From contig NZ_NZMB01000005.1 in the NCBI RefSeq assembly GCF_002694385.1, positions 254,435-301,877 on the forward strand: DNA of 47,443 nt, given 5' to 3'. The DNA comes from Sneathiella sp. (GTDB lineage Bacteria; Pseudomonadota; Alphaproteobacteria; Sneathiellales; Sneathiellaceae). The translations under genes were made by a program, and so were the position numbers. Shown here one piece after another: positions 33,154-41,451 of the stretch; the stretch's first letter is position 1; each line of letters opens with the position of its first letter. The notes under the pieces are model-generated. The model was not told the DNA's origin, made no database searches, and saw only the letters and a list, made by a program, of their open reading frames with translations.

Positions 33154-35474
33154 GCCGGGTCGGCCTCTGGGTCTATCTCGGGCTGTTGATTGCCGCCGTT
33201 ATTCTCATCGGCTGGCGGCTGAAGGATGGCCTGCCGCTCGATACCAATGTCGTCGCCATGCTGCCGCAGTCGGAAAGCGCGGAGTGGGTTGTCCGGGCTG
33301 AGGCGGCGGAACGGGCGCAGGGGACGGATCAGCTGATTGTGCTGGTGGGCAATGCTAATTTTGAAACGGCGCGCGCCGCGGCGCAGATGCTTGGCAAGAC
33401 GCTGGTGGATGGCGGCGTTCTCAAATCGCTGCAAAATCATACGGGACAGTCCACATTTCGGCATATGAGCGAGACGCTTTTTCCGCATCGCACCGGCCTG
33501 CTGTCGGAAAGTGATCGCCGGTTGCTGATGGCCGGTCAGGGGCAGACGCTGATTGACCGGGCGATGGTGCAAATCGTCTCGCCGCTGTCGCTTGCCGATG
33601 CGGAAGTCATTCGCCGCGATCCGTTTCTGTTGCTTCCCAACTATCTGGCGGCGGGGGCGGAAAACAGTTCGAAACTGCAAAGCCGCGCCAATGTGCTGGC
33701 CGTTGAGGAAAAAGGCGTCTGGTATGTGCTGGTGCGGGGGCGGCTCGCGGGAAATCCGTTCGACAAGGGGTTTCAGACGCGCGCTCTCAAGTTGTTTGAT
33801 GAGACGACGCAGCAGCTTGTGAAAGCGCATGGCGATCTGAAAATCCTCAAAACCGGTGCGGTTTTTTACGGCGAACATGCCTATCGTCAGGCGGAGGATG
33901 AGGCCGGCTTTATCGGCGTTATTTCGCTTGTCGGCATCATTCTCCTGAATTTTCTCGTGTTCCGGAGTTTCCAGCCTCTGGCCCTCATCCTGGTGGCAAT
34001 TGCGTCGGGCATAACCGGCGGGCTGGCGGTGACGCTGCTGTTTTTCGGCTCCCTGCAAATGCTGGCGCTGGTCTTTGGCGTGGGGTTGATCGGTATTTCG
34101 GTTGACTATGCCTTCCATTATTTTTGCGAAAAATTCGGCAGCGGCGCCCCCACGGCGGCGTTGCGGGCGCGGGCCGTGCGGTCCGGCCTCACGCTCGGCC
34201 TTGTCAGTTCCGTTCTCGGCTTCATCACCCTGGCGCTCACGCCGTTTCCGGGATTGCAGCAGATTGCGCTGTTCTCGGCCTCCGGGCTGACGATGGCCTA
34301 TCTCTGCGTTCTGTATCTCTTCCCCTATCTGGATCGGGCGACGCCCTTCAGCCATGGCGAGAAACTGCTTGCGGCTTCCATGAAGCTGCATGATTTCTGG
34401 TGGCGGAAAGAGCTGCGCGGCGGACGGATTTTACTGATCGGGATGCTTGTCCTCGTCGGACTGTTCGGCGCCACGCGCATCACGGCGGATGATGATGTCC
34501 GGCGGTTGCAATCGCTGCCGCAGGAGTTGCAGGCCGAGGAACAGGCGATCCGTTATCTTGCCGGGGTGGACAACCAGACATACCGCTTTTTCGTGCGCGG
34601 TTCGGGGGCGGAAGAAGTCTTGCAGGCGGAAGAGGCGCTGGCGCTGGATCTGGAAGCCCTGCGGGCGAGTGGCGCGATTGGCAACTATCGTATGATTTCC
34701 CAGTTTATTCCGTCGAAAGCGCGGCAGTCTGAGAACCGGGCGCTGGTTGACAGGGCCCTGATGCCGCAACTTGAACAGCATATGGCCGCCCTCGGCCTGG
34801 CGGGAGAGCAACCCTATCCCCGCGTCGATCAACCCCTGACCCTCGATCAGTTTACCGGCGAGGGCATGCCCGAGCTGATCTCGCAGCTCCGGGTTTACGG
34901 GACGCCCGGCATTGTCGTGCATGCGGTGATGCTGTCCGGCGTCAAGGACCGGGAGGCGCTGGCCCGGCTGGCGGACAAATCCGGTCATATCGCGCTGGTC
35001 AGCCAGGCGGACAGCCTCAGCAAGACATTCGGTGCCTATCGGGTGCGGGCCCTGATCATGCTCGGCATTGCCTATGGGGTCGTGCTGGTGTTCCTGTCGC
35101 TCCGTTATGGGGTTATGGGGGCGCTGAAAGTGATGCTGCCGTCCATGAGCGCGGTGGCGCTGGCGCCCTGCCTGCTCGCCCTGATGGGGGAGCCTTTCAC
35201 CTTTTTCAACGCCATGTCGCTGATGCTGATTTTTGCCATCGGCCTCGATTATGCGCTGTTCAATCGCGAATCCGCAGGCCACCGGCAACGCCGCGCCATG
35301 TTGGCCAATGGTCTGTCGGCCCTGTCCACCCTGCTGGCCTTCGGGCTGCTGGCGCTGAGCGACACCTTCGCCATCCATGCCTTTGGCCTCACCATTCTGG
35401 TTGGGATCACCCTTGCCTACCTGCTCGCGCCGATTGCGGCGGATACGAAAAACCCCATGACGGAGCCGCTCTGA
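33150..35474 (+). CDS. apeM: MMPL/RND-type exporter (ApeM)
   Basis: A 774-residue membrane exporter. The layout is one N-terminal span, a large periplasmic loop, five spans (G-V-G-L-I-G-I-S-V-D-Y-A-F-H with the charged Asp), then the same layout again ending L-I-F-A-I-G-L-D-Y-A-L-F-N. The two internal Asp residues in helix 4-like positions fit proton-driven RND/MMPL transport. In APE clusters it moves the pigment lipid out of the inner membrane. Start GTG overlaps the LolA-like gene by four bases; the halogenase-like gene follows after one base. Confidence 0.9.
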   Translation: MSRVGLWVYLGLLIAAVILIGWRLKDGLPLDTNVVAMLPQSESAEWVVRAEAAERAQGTDQLIVLVGNANFETARAAAQMLGKTLVDGGVLKSLQNHTGQSTFRHMSETLFPHRTGLLSESDRRLLMAGQGQTLIDRAMVQIVSPLSLADAEVIRRDPFLLLPNYLAAGAENSSKLQSRANVLAVEEKGVWYVLVRGRLAGNPFDKGFQTRALKLFDETTQQLVKAHGDLKILKTGAVFYGEHAYRQAEDEAGFIGVISLVGIILLNFLVFRSFQPLALILVAIASGITGGLAVTLLFFGSLQMLALVFGVGLIGISVDYAFHYFCEKFGSGAPTAALRARAVRSGLTLGLVSSVLGFITLALTPFPGLQQIALFSASGLTMAYLCVLYLFPYLDRATPFSHGEKLLAASMKLHDFWWRKELRGGRILLIGMLVLVGLFGATRITADDDVRRLQSLPQELQAEEQAIRYLAGVDNQTYRFFVRGSGAEEVLQAEEALALDLEALRASGAIGNYRMISQFIPSKARQSENRALVDRALMPQLEQHMAALGLAGEQPYPRVDQPLTLDQFTGEGMPELISQLRVYGTPGIVVHAVMLSGVKDREALARLADKSGHIALVSQADSLSKTFGAYRVRALIMLGIAYGVVLVFLSLRYGVMGALKVMLPSMSAVALAPCLLALMGEPFTFFNAMSLMLIFAIGLDYALFNRESAGHRQRRAMLANGLSALSTLLAFGLLALSDTFAIHAFGLTILVGITLAYLLAPIAADTKNPMTEPL

Positions 35475-35475
35475 C

Positions 35476-36708
35476 ATGTCCATTGCCACAGAAGATTGTG
35501 ATGTTGTGATCATCGGCGCGGGGCCTGCGGGCTCGCTGGCGGCGACCTTGCTGATGCAGCAGGGGGTGAAGGTCTTGATGCTGGAGAAGGGCAATTTCCC
35601 GCGCTTTGTGATTGGCGAGAGCCTGCTGCCGCAATCCATGGTTTTCATGGAAAAGGCGGGATTGCTGCCGCGGCTGGCGGCGGCGGGGTTCCAGTTCAAG
35701 AACGGCGCCGATTTTGCGGATGACCGGCGCTTCACCTCCATTGATTTTTCGCAGAAATTTTCCGCCGGTCCCGCAACAACCTATCAGGTGCAGCGCGAGC
35801 GGTTCGATCAGCTTCTGGCGGAGGCGGCGCGCGATGCAGGCGCGGATCTTCGTTTCGGGCAGGAGGTGACCGGCGTTGAAATGACGGATCACGGCGTCAG
35901 GCTGTCCGGCGCGAATGCGGACGGGCCATTCGAGATATCGGCGCGCTTCGTGGTGGACGCCAGCGGATATGGCCGGGCCCTGCCGCGCCTCATGGATCTG
36001 GATGCGCCGTCCGACTTTCCGGTGCGCCATGCGCTGTTCACTCATATCGATGACCGGCTGGAGGGGCGCAATTTCGACCGCAACAAGATCCTGATCACGG
36101 TGCATCCCGCCTGCAAGGATATCTGGTTCTGGCTTATCCCTTTTCCGAACGGGCGCGCCTCGCTCGGCGTTGTGGTGCCACCGGCGGAACTGGCCAAATA
36201 CCCCGGCACCAATGAAGAAAAGCTGTGGAAGATCATTTCTGAAACACGGGATCTTCAGGCGCTGCTGGAAGGCGCGGTCGCCGTGCGTCCGGTCGCGGAG
36301 ATGTCCGGCTATTCGACAAAGGTAAAGCAGCTTGCCGGGCCGCGGTTTGCGCTGCTGGGCAATGCCGGAGAATTTCTCGATCCGGTCTTCTCCTCCGGCG
36401 TCACCGTCGCCTTCAAATCCGCCGATTTACTGGTTGATCCGCTGCTGCGACAGCTTGCCGGGGAAACCGTGGACTGGGACGCCGATTTCTCCCGCCCGCT
36501 GAAAGTCGGTGTGGATTGTTTCCGGATCTTTGTCGAGGCATGGTATCGCGGCGATTTGCAGGAAATCATCTTCAACCCGCCCGCAGATGACAATCCGATC
36601 AAGCAGATGATTGTGTCTATCCTTGCGGGTTATGCATGGGATGAAAAAAATCCCTTTGTCTCGCAAGGGCGGAAATATCTTGATATGGTGGCCCTGCAAT
36701 GCGCGTAA
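35476..36708 (+). CDS. Flavin-dependent halogenase-like oxidoreductase in the APE cluster
   Basis: A 410-residue FAD enzyme. It has the dinucleotide motif G-A-G-P-A-G at 14-19, the group motif F-P-R-F-V-I-G-E-S-L-L-P at 41-52, and Lys75 in G-F-Q-F-K-N-G-A-D-F at the place of the catalytic lysine of phenolic halogenases. The halogenase hallmark WxWxIP is present as W-F-W-L-I-P at 217-222, and L-D-P-V-F-S-S-G-V follows near the C-terminus. This suggests it can make hypohalous acid at the flavin and halogenate the aryl head, as in xanthomonadin-type pigments. The broad family also contains reductases and monooxygenases that keep some motifs, so activity is inferred. It sits between the exporter and the DUF3261 lipoprotein, overlapping the latter by ten bases. 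Confidence 0.8.
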   Translation: MSIATEDCDVVIIGAGPAGSLAATLLMQQGVKVLMLEKGNFPRFVIGESLLPQSMVFMEKAGLLPRLAAAGFQFKNGADFADDRRFTSIDFSQKFSAGPATTYQVQRERFDQLLAEAARDAGADLRFGQEVTGVEMTDHGVRLSGANADGPFEISARFVVDASGYGRALPRLMDLDAPSDFPVRHALFTHIDDRLEGRNFDRNKILITVHPACKDIWFWLIPFPNGRASLGVVVPPAELAKYPGTNEEKLWKIISETRDLQALLEGAVAVRPVAEMSGYSTKVKQLAGPRFALLGNAGEFLDPVFSSGVTVAFKSADLLVDPLLRQLAGETVDWDADFSRPLKVGVDCFRIFVEAWYRGDLQEIIFNPPADDNPIKQMIVSILAGYAWDEKNPFVSQGRKYLDMVALQCA

Positions 36709-37202
36709 AATTTATCTTCATTCTGGCCTTCCTCACTCTTGGCGCCTGCGCAAGCACGCCGGAGGAGGGGATTGAATTCGCCGCCTGGCAATTGCCGGAG
36801 GGGCAGCCGCGCGAGGTGGTCCAGATGCTGAATGGCCGGTATGGAGAGCAGCAGTTCGGATTGCAGGTGCGCCTCAGCCTGAAGGAGGAGCGGATGCAGA
36901 TCGCCGCGCTCGATGCGCTGGGGCGGCGGGCATTTGATATTCTCTGGACCGGGAAGGGGGTCGAGGCGACGCGGGCGGACTGGATATCGGAAGAACTCAA
37001 CGCGGTGGATATCCTGAAAGTGATTGTTGCGGCTTACTGGCCCGCGGATGATCCCATGCAGGCGCGGGTGGCGGACCGGGCCGAAACGCTCGACATTACC
37101 TATCAGAGTCTGCGGGCAAACGCCTGGAACGAACAGGTCCATATTCGCGATACCGAATTGCAGTATGAAATGACCATCATTTCCTACGAACTGGCGCCAT
37201 GA
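36699..37202 (+). CDS. apeN: DUF3261 lipoprotein (ApeN-like)
   Basis: A 167-residue predicted lipoprotein with lipobox L-G-A-C (Cys17). The mature domain matches the DUF3261 pattern: Q-F-G-L-Q-V-R-L-S-L, I-A-A-L-D-A-L-G-R-R, and I-L-K-V-I-V-A-A-Y-W-P. Members are found almost only in APE-type clusters and are thought to act in pigment transfer at the envelope. The symbol follows gene order and is uncertain. The stop overlaps apeO by four bases. Confidence 0.75.
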   Translation: MRVKFIFILAFLTLGACASTPEEGIEFAAWQLPEGQPREVVQMLNGRYGEQQFGLQVRLSLKEERMQIAALDALGRRAFDILWTGKGVEATRADWISEELNAVDILKVIVAAYWPADDPMQARVADRAETLDITYQSLRANAWNEQVHIRDTELQYEMTIISYELAP

Positions 37203-38374
37203 GGGAGGCCGTGTATCTCAACAGTCTCGGCATTATCAATGCGCTGGGCCAAGGCAGGGCGGCGGTGGCGGCGCGGCTTTTTGCCGGTGATGCGGGCGGG
37301 ATGAAACCGATGGCGGGGTTTCTGGACGGGCGCACAGTCATGGCCGGGGCCGTCGACGCGTCGCTGCCGGAGGTGCCGCCGGAACTCCTTCGCTTTGATA
37401 GTCGCAACAACCGTCTGCTGCTTGCCGCCGTGCAGGAGATAGAAGACGATATCCGCGCCGCCATTGAGCGGTACGGCGCGGATCGCGTGGCGGTCATTCT
37501 CGGCACCAGCACGTCCGGCATCAGCGATAATGAAGCCGGGGTGGCGGAGAAGGTCCGGACGGGGCGGTTTCCGGAGGGGTTTGACTATGACCGGCAGGAC
37601 AATGCCTCCCTTGCCCTGTTTTTAAGGCGTTACTTCGGCCTGTCGGGCCTCGCCATGACCATTTCCACGGCCTGCACCTCCAGCGCCAAGACCCTCGCCT
37701 CGGCGCGGCGGCTGATGGCGAGCGGTCTCTGCGATGCGGCCATTGTCGGCGGGGCCGATACGCTCTGCCGTCTCACCATGAACGGCTTTGCCTCGCTTGA
37801 GCTGGTTTCCGATGCGCGCTGTAATCCTTTCAGCAAGAACCGCGGCGGTATCAATATCGGCGAGGGAGCGGCCGTCTTTCTGATGAGCCGGGAAGAGAGA
37901 GGCCCGCGCGTTGCCGGGATTGGCGAAACATCCGACGCGCATCATATGAGCACGCCTGATCCGGACGGGACAGGCGCCCATGCCGCCATGGCCCGCGCGC
38001 TGGATGACAGCGGGCTTAACGCCGCCGACATCGGCTATCTCAACCTGCATGGCACGGCGACGGAACTCAATGACAGCATGGAGGCGAAAGCCGTCCATCA
38101 ATTGCTCGGGGCCGTGCCCAGCAGCTCCACCAAGCCGCTGACCGGCCATACGCTCGGCGCGGCGGGCAGCACGGAGCTGGCCTTTCTCTGTCTCGCCCTT
38201 GAGAGCGGGGAGGGGCTGTTGCCGCCGCATGTCTGGGATGGGGTGGTGGATCCTGATCTGCCGCCGGTCCATCTGGTGAAGGCGGGGGAGCGGCGGGAGA
38301 ATGCCCGCGCGATGATGAGCAATTCCTTCGCCTTTGGCGGCAGCAATATCAGCGTCATCCTGACGAAGGACTAG
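37199..38374 (+). CDS. apeO: Beta-ketoacyl-ACP synthase (ApeO)
   Basis: A 391-residue elongating ketosynthase. The nucleophile is Cys159 in S-T-A-C-T-S-S-A, with His284 in L-H-G-T-A-T-E and His317 in K-P-L-T-G-H-T-L-G-A; all three catalytic residues are intact. It should pair with the Cys-less ApeC as a ketosynthase/chain-length-factor heterodimer and carry out the repeated malonyl condensations of the polyene. It overlaps the lipoprotein gene by four bases and is followed after three bases by the second dehydratase. Confidence 0.92.
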   Translation: MREAVYLNSLGIINALGQGRAAVAARLFAGDAGGMKPMAGFLDGRTVMAGAVDASLPEVPPELLRFDSRNNRLLLAAVQEIEDDIRAAIERYGADRVAVILGTSTSGISDNEAGVAEKVRTGRFPEGFDYDRQDNASLALFLRRYFGLSGLAMTISTACTSSAKTLASARRLMASGLCDAAIVGGADTLCRLTMNGFASLELVSDARCNPFSKNRGGINIGEGAAVFLMSREERGPRVAGIGETSDAHHMSTPDPDGTGAHAAMARALDDSGLNAADIGYLNLHGTATELNDSMEAKAVHQLLGAVPSSSTKPLTGHTLGAAGSTELAFLCLALESGEGLLPPHVWDGVVDPDLPPVHLVKAGERRENARAMMSNSFAFGGSNISVILTKD

Positions 38375-38377
38375 CCC

Positions 38378-38797
38378 ATGGAACCCTGCCCCTATGATGT
38401 CACGGAAATCCTCTATCACGCCCCGCCGATGATCCTGATCGACCGGGTGCTCAGCTATGATGCGGAGACGGTGACGTCGATTGTCGATATCACGGAGCGG
38501 ACGCCGTTTCTGGCGGCGGACGCGGTTCCCGCCTATGTCGGCATTGAATATATGGCCCAGTCCATCGCCGCCTATAGCGGCATCATGGCGCGCAATGCGG
38601 GCGGAGAGGTGAAGATCGGCTATCTTGTCAGCACGCGCAATATGAAACTCGGCTGCCCGTCCTTCGCGATTGGCGAGCGGCTGAAGATCACCGTCAAGCT
38701 GGTCTATAACGAAGCGCCGATGGCCGTCTTCGATGGCCGCATCGAACGGGATGAAAAGCTTGTCGCCGAAGCGCGGCTTAATGTATACCAACCCTGA
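38378..38797 (+). CDS. apeP: Hot-dog dehydratase (ApeP)
   Basis: A 139-residue hot-dog protein with H-A-P-P-M-I-L-I-D-R-V at residues 14-24 (His14) and the helix P-A-Y-V-G-I-E-Y-M-A-Q-S (Glu57, Gln61), typical for ApeP. It is the second dehydratase of the pathway and probably works with ApeI in a heterodimer. Both are much shorter than fused FabA types. The ketoreductase gene starts 18 bases after its stop. Confidence 0.87.
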   Translation: MEPCPYDVTEILYHAPPMILIDRVLSYDAETVTSIVDITERTPFLAADAVPAYVGIEYMAQSIAAYSGIMARNAGGEVKIGYLVSTRNMKLGCPSFAIGERLKITVKLVYNEAPMAVFDGRIERDEKLVAEARLNVYQP

Positions 38798-38815
38798 ATT
38801 TTCGGGTGAAAGCGG

Positions 38816-39541
38816 ATGCGAAAAAGAATGTTGGTCACAGGGGCGAGCGGCGGTATCGGCCGGGCAATTGCCCTCCGGCTTGCGAAGGATGGCTTCGAGA
38901 TTGTCGCCCATTGCGGCCGTAACCATGCGGCGGGGATGGAGACGGTCAGCCTGATCGAGGCGGCGGGCGGCGCGGCGCGGCTTGTCCAGTTCGATATTGC
39001 CGATCGCGATCAGTGCCGCGATATCCTGGAGGCGGAGACGGAGGATTTCGGCGCCTTCTACGGCGTTGTGCTGAACGCCGGAATCACCCGCGATACCGCC
39101 TTTCCCGCCATGATGGATGATGAATGGGACGCGGTGATCCACACCAATCTCGATGGCTTCTACAATGTGCTGAAGCCGCTGACCCTGCCCATGGTGTCGG
39201 CGCGGCGGGGCGGACGGATTGTCGTCATCTCGTCGGTCTCCGGGGTGATGGGCAATCGCGGGCAGGTCAATTACAGCGCATCGAAATCCGGGCTGATCGG
39301 CGCGGCGAAGGCGCTGGCGCTGGAGCTGGCGAAGCGCAAGATCACCGTCAACTGTGTTGCGCCGGGCCTGATAGAGACGGCGATGAGCGAGGAACTCCCG
39401 CTCGATGAAATCATGAAGATGATCCCGTTGCGCCGCCTTGGCGAGGCGGAGGAGGTGGCGGCGACCGTTGCCTTCCTCTGTTCGGACGGGGCCGGGTATA
39501 TCACGCGGCAGGTCATCTCGGTAAACGGAGGCATGGCGTAA
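38816..39541 (+). CDS. apeQ: 3-oxoacyl-ACP reductase, FabG-like (ApeQ)
   Basis: A 241-residue SDR reductase that uses NADPH to reduce the 3-keto group after each condensation. Cofactor motif T-G-A-S-G-G-I-G lies at residues 8-15; the catalytic set is Ser140, Tyr153 and Lys157 (Y-S-A-S-K). The N-N-A-G position reads L-N-A-G. The ATG of apeR overlaps its stop by one base (TAATG). Confidence 0.92.
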   Translation: MRKRMLVTGASGGIGRAIALRLAKDGFEIVAHCGRNHAAGMETVSLIEAAGGAARLVQFDIADRDQCRDILEAETEDFGAFYGVVLNAGITRDTAFPAMMDDEWDAVIHTNLDGFYNVLKPLTLPMVSARRGGRIVVISSVSGVMGNRGQVNYSASKSGLIGAAKALALELAKRKITVNCVAPGLIETAMSEELPLDEIMKMIPLRRLGEAEEVAATVAFLCSDGAGYITRQVISVNGGMA

Positions 39542-40773
39542 TGAAGCGGGTTGTGGTGACGGGGATGGGCGGGGTGACCTCGCTCGGTGAAGACTGGGCG
39601 GCGATCTCGGCCAATATGCGGGCCGGAAAGACCGGTATCCGCCGCATGGAAAGCTGGGATTTCTATGACGGCCTCAACACCCGCCTCGCTGGCCCGGTGG
39701 AGGGCTTCGATGTTGATGGACGCTATCCACGCAAGGCGCTGCGCAGCATGGGTCCGGTCTCGAAAATGGCCGTTTACGCAACGGAAAAGGCGCTCACCAT
39801 GGCCGGCCTGCTGGATGATCCGGTGCTGAAGTCGGGCCGGATGGGGGTTGCCTATGGGTCTTCCTTCGGCAGCACGAAGCCGGTTGTCGCCTTCACCGAC
39901 CTGATGCGCGATGGCCATTCCCGCGATCTCACCGCCACCAGCTATGTGCGGATGATGAGCCATACGACGGCCGTTAATATCGGCGTGTTCTACGGCCTGT
40001 CCGGGCGCGTGATCCCGACATCGAGCGCCTGCACTTCCGGCAGTCAGGGCATCGGCTATGCCTATGAGGCGATCAAATACGGGTTGCAGGATCTGATGGT
40101 CGCCGGCGGGGCGGAGGAACTCTGCCCGACCATGGCGGCGGTGTTTGACACCCTCTATGCGACCAGCACGAAAAATGACACGCCGCATCTTTCCCCGCGG
40201 CCGTTTGACAAGGACCGCGACGGGCTGGTGATCGGCGAAGGGGCGGCGACGCTGGTGCTGGAATCCTATGATCATGCGGTGGCGCGGGGCGCGCCGATCC
40301 TGGCCGAGATTGTCGGCTACGCCACCAATTCCGATGGCCGCCATATCACCAACCCGACGCAGGCGACGATGGAGGTGGCCATGCAATCCGCCCTCGACAA
40401 TGCCGGGCTCACCGCGGCCGATATTGATTTTATCAGTGGCCACGGCACGGCGACGGAGCAGGGCGATGTGGCCGAATCCCACGCGACGCGAAAAATCCTC
40501 GGACCCGATATCCCCTTTCATTCCCTGAAAAGCTATTTCGGGCATAGCCTTGGCGCCTGCGGCTCGATCGAGGCCTGGCTCGGCATCGAGATGATGCGGG
40601 AGGGCTGGTTCGCCCCGACGGCCAATCTCGACAATGTGGATGCGGCCTGCGCCGAACTCGACTATCTGATGGGCGCGGGGCGCGAGATCGGCGTCCGGCA
40701 TCTGATGAGCAACAATTTCGCGTTCGGCGGCATCAACAGTTCGCTGATCTTCCGCAACGCGGCGGAATTATAA
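39541..40773 (+). CDS. apeR: Beta-ketoacyl-ACP synthase (ApeR)
   Basis: A 410-residue FabF-type ketosynthase. Catalytic Cys164 lies in T-S-S-A-C-T-S-G, His301 in G-H-G-T-A-T-E and His335 in Y-F-G-H-S-L-G-A. It is probably a homodimer that does the first condensation on the aryl starter, separate from the ApeO/ApeC heterodimer. It is the last gene of the cluster; its stop overlaps the convergent PilZ gene by six bases. Confidence 0.92.
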   Translation: MKRVVVTGMGGVTSLGEDWAAISANMRAGKTGIRRMESWDFYDGLNTRLAGPVEGFDVDGRYPRKALRSMGPVSKMAVYATEKALTMAGLLDDPVLKSGRMGVAYGSSFGSTKPVVAFTDLMRDGHSRDLTATSYVRMMSHTTAVNIGVFYGLSGRVIPTSSACTSGSQGIGYAYEAIKYGLQDLMVAGGAEELCPTMAAVFDTLYATSTKNDTPHLSPRPFDKDRDGLVIGEGAATLVLESYDHAVARGAPILAEIVGYATNSDGRHITNPTQATMEVAMQSALDNAGLTAADIDFISGHGTATEQGDVAESHATRKILGPDIPFHSLKSYFGHSLGACGSIEAWLGIEMMREGWFAPTANLDNVDAACAELDYLMGAGREIGVRHLMSNNFAFGGINSSLIFRNAAEL

Positions 40774-41154
40774 GGATATATTCTGCGGGTTGGGATCGAG
40801 GGAGATGCCCGGCAGCGCCGAAACTATGGCGTTATAGATAAACTCCGGTGGCTCGACAAAGCTGAGACCGACGATTTGTCCTTCCTTCCAAATGAGATGG
40901 CAGTTGAACGCGCCGAAGCGCGGCAATTCCAGCACCACGTCATCCGTCGGCTGGAAATCATGCCGGGTCTGAAAGCGCGCGCCGCTGACCGACAGGTCGC
41001 GGACGACGCCCGGGACGCTCTGCGCCCTGTCCAGTAGGCGGGCGCCCCATAGCAGCGACAGCGTGCCGCTCCACATGACGGTCTTGCGGCGATATATGCG
41101 TTTTTCCACGCCGGGGGAACCGGCCTCTGTCATCTGACTAATTGTTCCGCCCAT
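40768..41154 (-). CDS. PilZ-domain protein
   Basis: A 128-residue protein with one PilZ domain. The c-di-GMP N-terminal loop is seen as R-I-Y-R-R-K near residue 20, and the second motif D-L-S-V-S-G-A-R at about residues 54-61 matches D-x-S-x-x-G. So it should bind c-di-GMP and act as a signalling effector. No output domain is fused, which is common. It overlaps the end of apeR and has no partner on its strand; M8 is an alternative start. A role in controlling the pigment is not shown. Confidence 0.82.
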   Translation of the reverse strand: MGGTISQMTEAGSPGVEKRIYRRKTVMWSGTLSLLWGARLLDRAQSVPGVVRDLSVSGARFQTRHDFQPTDDVVLELPRFGAFNCHLIWKEGQIVGLSFVEPPEFIYNAIVSALPGISLDPNPQNISL

Positions 41155-41451
41155 CCTGCTCTATGCATAACATTCCTCATGGGTGAGCGGGCACTCTAGC
41201 AAAAAGAGATTAATTCTGTATAAAGAACTGACGGCAATTTTTACGAAAATCGCTTCATTCCGGTTGCATAAAGCGCGGCCTGACGCGCAGGGGCAGGTCT
41301 GGCGAAATTGTCGGGCGCGATGTCATTCATCCGGATTTTATGCGGATAAAGGACATGTGAACTGGACTCCGGCGGAACGGGGCATTACTTAACGTTCAAT
41401 ATAAGATATTTGATGTTTCGAGTTATATTATATGACGTATGTCCGGGGTGC
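41155..41451. other. Divergent intergenic region between the PilZ gene and tamA
   Basis: A 297-base non-coding gap that must hold the promoters of the minus-strand PilZ gene and the plus-strand tamA. The stretch 41385-41445 is A/T-rich (TTAACG, AATATAAGAT, TATATTATATG), the best place for the tamA promoter, but no convincing -35/-10 pair was found. No hairpin, repeat or small gene stands out. Confidence 0.5.
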
